Assembly (NCBI GenBank): GCA_964527265.1
Contig: CAZGOM010000271.1
Location: 1-6,126, forward strand
Reading direction: 5' to 3'
Length of the DNA: 6,126 nt
Source: CAZGOM01 sp964527265
GTDB lineage: Bacteria; Planctomycetota; Phycisphaerae; Phycisphaerales; Phycisphaeraceae
Of the stretch, positions 4,475-6,126 are shown piece after piece (the stretch's first letter is position 1; the number at the start of each line of letters is the position of its first letter). The position numbers and the translations under genes are program-made. The notes beneath the pieces were generated by a model. The model saw only the letters and a list, made by a program, of their open reading frames with translations, made no database searches and was not told the origin of the DNA.

Positions 4475-5236
4475 ATGAAGAGGCGAGACGCAGGGTTTTC
4501 GTTGGTGGAGCTGCTGGTGGTTATTGCAGTGGTTGGCGTGCTGATGGCGATGTTGTTGCCATCTTTGGCGAAGGCGCGAAAGACGGCAAAGCTGGCGATG
4601 TGCGGGGGAACGCTGCGCCAGTGGTCGCTGGTGTTGAACGTGTATGCCAACGATAGCCGGCAGGCGTACCCAATCATGGGGCTGGCGTTTTACGGGATCT
4701 GGTATCCGCAGGACGGGGGATACCCAAACCAGTACACAAGCACATGGCAAAAGTCGATGGAAGCGTACGTGGTGCCGGGGCTGCATAAATGTCCGGACTC
4801 GGGTTCGCAGCAGAACTGGGGAGGCGGGCCGACGGAGGTGTCGTGGAATTCATGGATGGATTATTCGTACTACCCTTACCGCTATTACAGCGCGGTGAAT
4901 TATCAGGGTGATCCGGCCGCGGGAACGGGATTGACCCCGCGGTCGCCACGACAGACGGATGACACTGCAGATCAATATGGGAGGCGGGCGGTGGTCATGG
5001 CGGACGTGAATCGGTATTACCCTGTGGCGGATGTGCCGTACATGACGAATCATCACAGCGGGATGGGCATGACGGGAGCGGGGGCGTTTGCGGGAGATCC
5101 GACCCAGAGTTTGCCCATCGCGGTGAATGTGACGTATGTGGATGGGTCGCAGGAAGCGATTCCTGAGACATCGATCCGCAAAGACCGCTTTCATGGGAAT
5201 GCGGCAGTGGCGTGGACGTTTCAGTGGAAGGAGTGA
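4475..5236 (+). CDS. Prepilin-like protein (type II secretion/type IV pilin N-terminal methylation domain), gene B
   Basis: A 253-residue protein with leader MKRRDAG, expected cleavage between Gly7 and Phe8, then FSLVELLVVIAVVGVLMAMLLPSLAKAR, with Glu12 at mature position 5. The helix is followed by MCGGTLRQW; Cys43 is at mature position 36, the same place as in gene A, and a second Cys occurs in HKCPDSG, so a conserved disulphide is plausible. The middle is rich in Tyr, Trp and Gly (DYSYYPYRYYSAVNY). The C-terminal part has NHHSGMGMTG and VNVTYVDGSQE, a loosened form of the family's H...DG signature. As with gene A, no pilus or secretion machinery gene is adjacent. The gene is divergent from the sialidase-like gene, has its own operator-like palindrome and ends 6 bp from the stop of the convergent VWA gene. 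The role is unknown; it should be an inner-membrane-anchored or fibre-forming pseudopilin facing the periplasm. Confidence 0.88.
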   Translation: MKRRDAGFSLVELLVVIAVVGVLMAMLLPSLAKARKTAKLAMCGGTLRQWSLVLNVYANDSRQAYPIMGLAFYGIWYPQDGGYPNQYTSTWQKSMEAYVVPGLHKCPDSGSQQNWGGGPTEVSWNSWMDYSYYPYRYYSAVNYQGDPAAGTGLTPRSPRQTDDTADQYGRRAVVMADVNRYYPVADVPYMTNHHSGMGMTGAGAFAGDPTQSLPIAVNVTYVDGSQEAIPETSIRKDRFHGNAAVAWTFQWKE

Positions 5237-5242
5237 GAAGAT

Positions 5243-6126
5243 TTAGACGGCGCGTTTTTTGCGTTTGCCGTCCAAATAACTTTCGATGACGACGGAGCCG
5301 AGTTCTGGGGAGGCGCAGTAGAAGGCTGTGCCGTGGGTGAGTTTGGCCATCTGGTCGACGAAGCTGACCCAGTCCATGCCCCAGTAGTCTTCGATGAGCG
5401 CGAAGGTATTGATTTTGATGCCTTGCTGGTGGCATTTGAAGGCTTCGGCGAGGGTGGCTTCGGCGGTGCGTTCTTCGGGTGGGTAGAGGAGGTAGAGTGT
5501 TTCGGTGGTGCCGTTTTTGGTTTCGATATGCGCGGTGGGCTGGCCGTCGGTGATGATGAAGATCTGCTTGTTTGCGCCGCGGCGTCGGCGGAGGATGTTG
5601 CGGGCCTGAGTGAGGCCCATTTGGAGATTGGTGAAGTGGCGGGGGATGGATTTTTCGTTGGCGAGGGCTTTGGCCAGCGGGGTGCGGAGACGGACGACGG
5701 GGTCGTAGGTGCTGATGGGCATGGGCATGAGCAGTGGAAGGGCGGATTCCTCCACTTTGCGGGCGAGGGAGTAGAAGCCGACATAATCGACCGAATCGAG
5801 CGGGAAGCGGGAGCGGATGAGAGAGGCGAGGCCCATGGCGACGCGTTTGGCGTGGTAGAAGCGACCGTAGCGGAGCATGGAGCCGGACATGTCGATCAAA
5901 ATACAGGTGGCGCAGTCAGACTGGCCTTCCTTGAGCTTGACCTCAATGTCGTTGGGGAAGACGCTCAGCGGGAGGAAGGGCGCCATGAGGGGTGTGTTGG
6001 ATGCCTTGGCGGCCAGGAGTGTGGAGGTGAGGGCGGATTTAAGGGTGGCGAGCATGTCGACATCCTGCATGGGGTCGCCGGGTTCGTAGGGGCGGGTGCC
6101 GTCGGCGTATTCGGCGGAGTTGCCGA
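5243..6126 (-). CDS. VWA-domain protein, ChlD/CoxE-like (5' end outside window)
   Basis: At least 293 residues are visible; the frame stays open to the right edge (GNSAEYADGTRPYEPGDP precedes the first internal Met at 6070), so the true start lies outside. A von Willebrand A domain is clear. The MIDAS metal site is DMSGSM (5876-5893), with Thr in HFTNLQ (codon 5630-5632) and Asp in ITDGQPT (codon 5546-5548). DGTRPYEPGDP, GRFYHAKRVAMGLASLIRS, the YPPEERTAEATLAEA segment and the LGSVVIESYL end fit a family of soluble VWA proteins normally encoded beside a MoxR/ChlI-type AAA+ ATPase, with which they act as a chaperone-like or chelatase-like pair. That partner would be expected to the right of the window on the same strand. 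The C-terminus is basic (GKRKKRAV). It converges on pseudopilin gene B with 6 bp between stops and no room for a separate terminator. Confidence 0.85.
   Translation of the reverse strand, partial: GNSAEYADGTRPYEPGDPMQDVDMLATLKSALTSTLLAAKASNTPLMAPFLPLSVFPNDIEVKLKEGQSDCATCILIDMSGSMLRYGRFYHAKRVAMGLASLIRSRFPLDSVDYVGFYSLARKVEESALPLLMPMPISTYDPVVRLRTPLAKALANEKSIPRHFTNLQMGLTQARNILRRRRGANKQIFIITDGQPTAHIETKNGTTETLYLLYPPEERTAEATLAEAFKCHQQGIKINTFALIEDYWGMDWVSFVDQMAKLTHGTAFYCASPELGSVVIESYLDGKRKKRAV

Noticed and set aside
5221..5784. Minus-strand 187-codon frame inside the VWA gene
   Set aside because: It is a Ser/Pro/Thr-rich shadow of the VWA frame, which carries an intact MIDAS motif.

Overview
The window looks like a chromosomal segment from a GC-rich member of the PVC group, most likely Planctomycetota of the Phycisphaerae type. 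This rests on three things: two stand-alone prepilin-like proteins with the RGFTLIELLVVIAIV-type signature that these bacteria carry in large numbers, a Gfo/Idh/MocA oxidoreductase next to a signal-less BNR/sialidase-like protein, and a ChlD/CoxE-like von Willebrand A protein. The lineage is an inference from gene content; no rRNA or other phylogenetic marker longer than the first 32 codons of lepA is present.

Layout, left to right: (1) 5' end of lepA (elongation factor 4) on the minus strand, running off the left edge. (2) Divergent spacer of about 260 bp. (3) Pseudopilin-like gene A, plus strand, 362-1309. (4) Spacer of about 200 bp with a 7-bp-period GTC repeat and an AACCGGTT operator-like site. 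(5) Gfo/Idh/MocA oxidoreductase, plus strand, 1511-2821. (6) Convergent spacer of about 250 bp holding three different dispersed-type repeats (8-bp period, 10-bp period, and a GC-rich hairpin). (7) BNR-repeat/sialidase-like protein, minus strand, 3076-4215. (8) Divergent regulatory spacer with three palindromes. (9) Pseudopilin-like gene B, plus strand, 4475-5236. (10) VWA protein, minus strand, converging on gene B with 6 bp between stop codons and running off the right edge.

The middle of the window reads as a small carbohydrate locus. The oxidoreductase and the sialidase-like protein both lack a visible signal peptide, face each other, and each has an AACC..GGTT palindrome about 40 bp before its start. 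A third copy, inside a nearly perfect 18-bp palindrome, precedes pseudopilin gene B. In all three cases a TA-rich, -10-like hexamer follows directly. This suggests that one DNA-binding regulator, plausibly of the LacI family, controls the two enzymes and a surface or secretion pseudopilin together. No regulator gene lies in the window, so this remains a hypothesis.

Codon third positions differ sharply by strand: plus-strand genes prefer G, minus-strand genes prefer C. This fits a strong replication-linked GC skew with the plus strand leading, and it explains the long spurious antisense reading frames. Nothing here shows phage, transposase, CRISPR, tRNA or rRNA.
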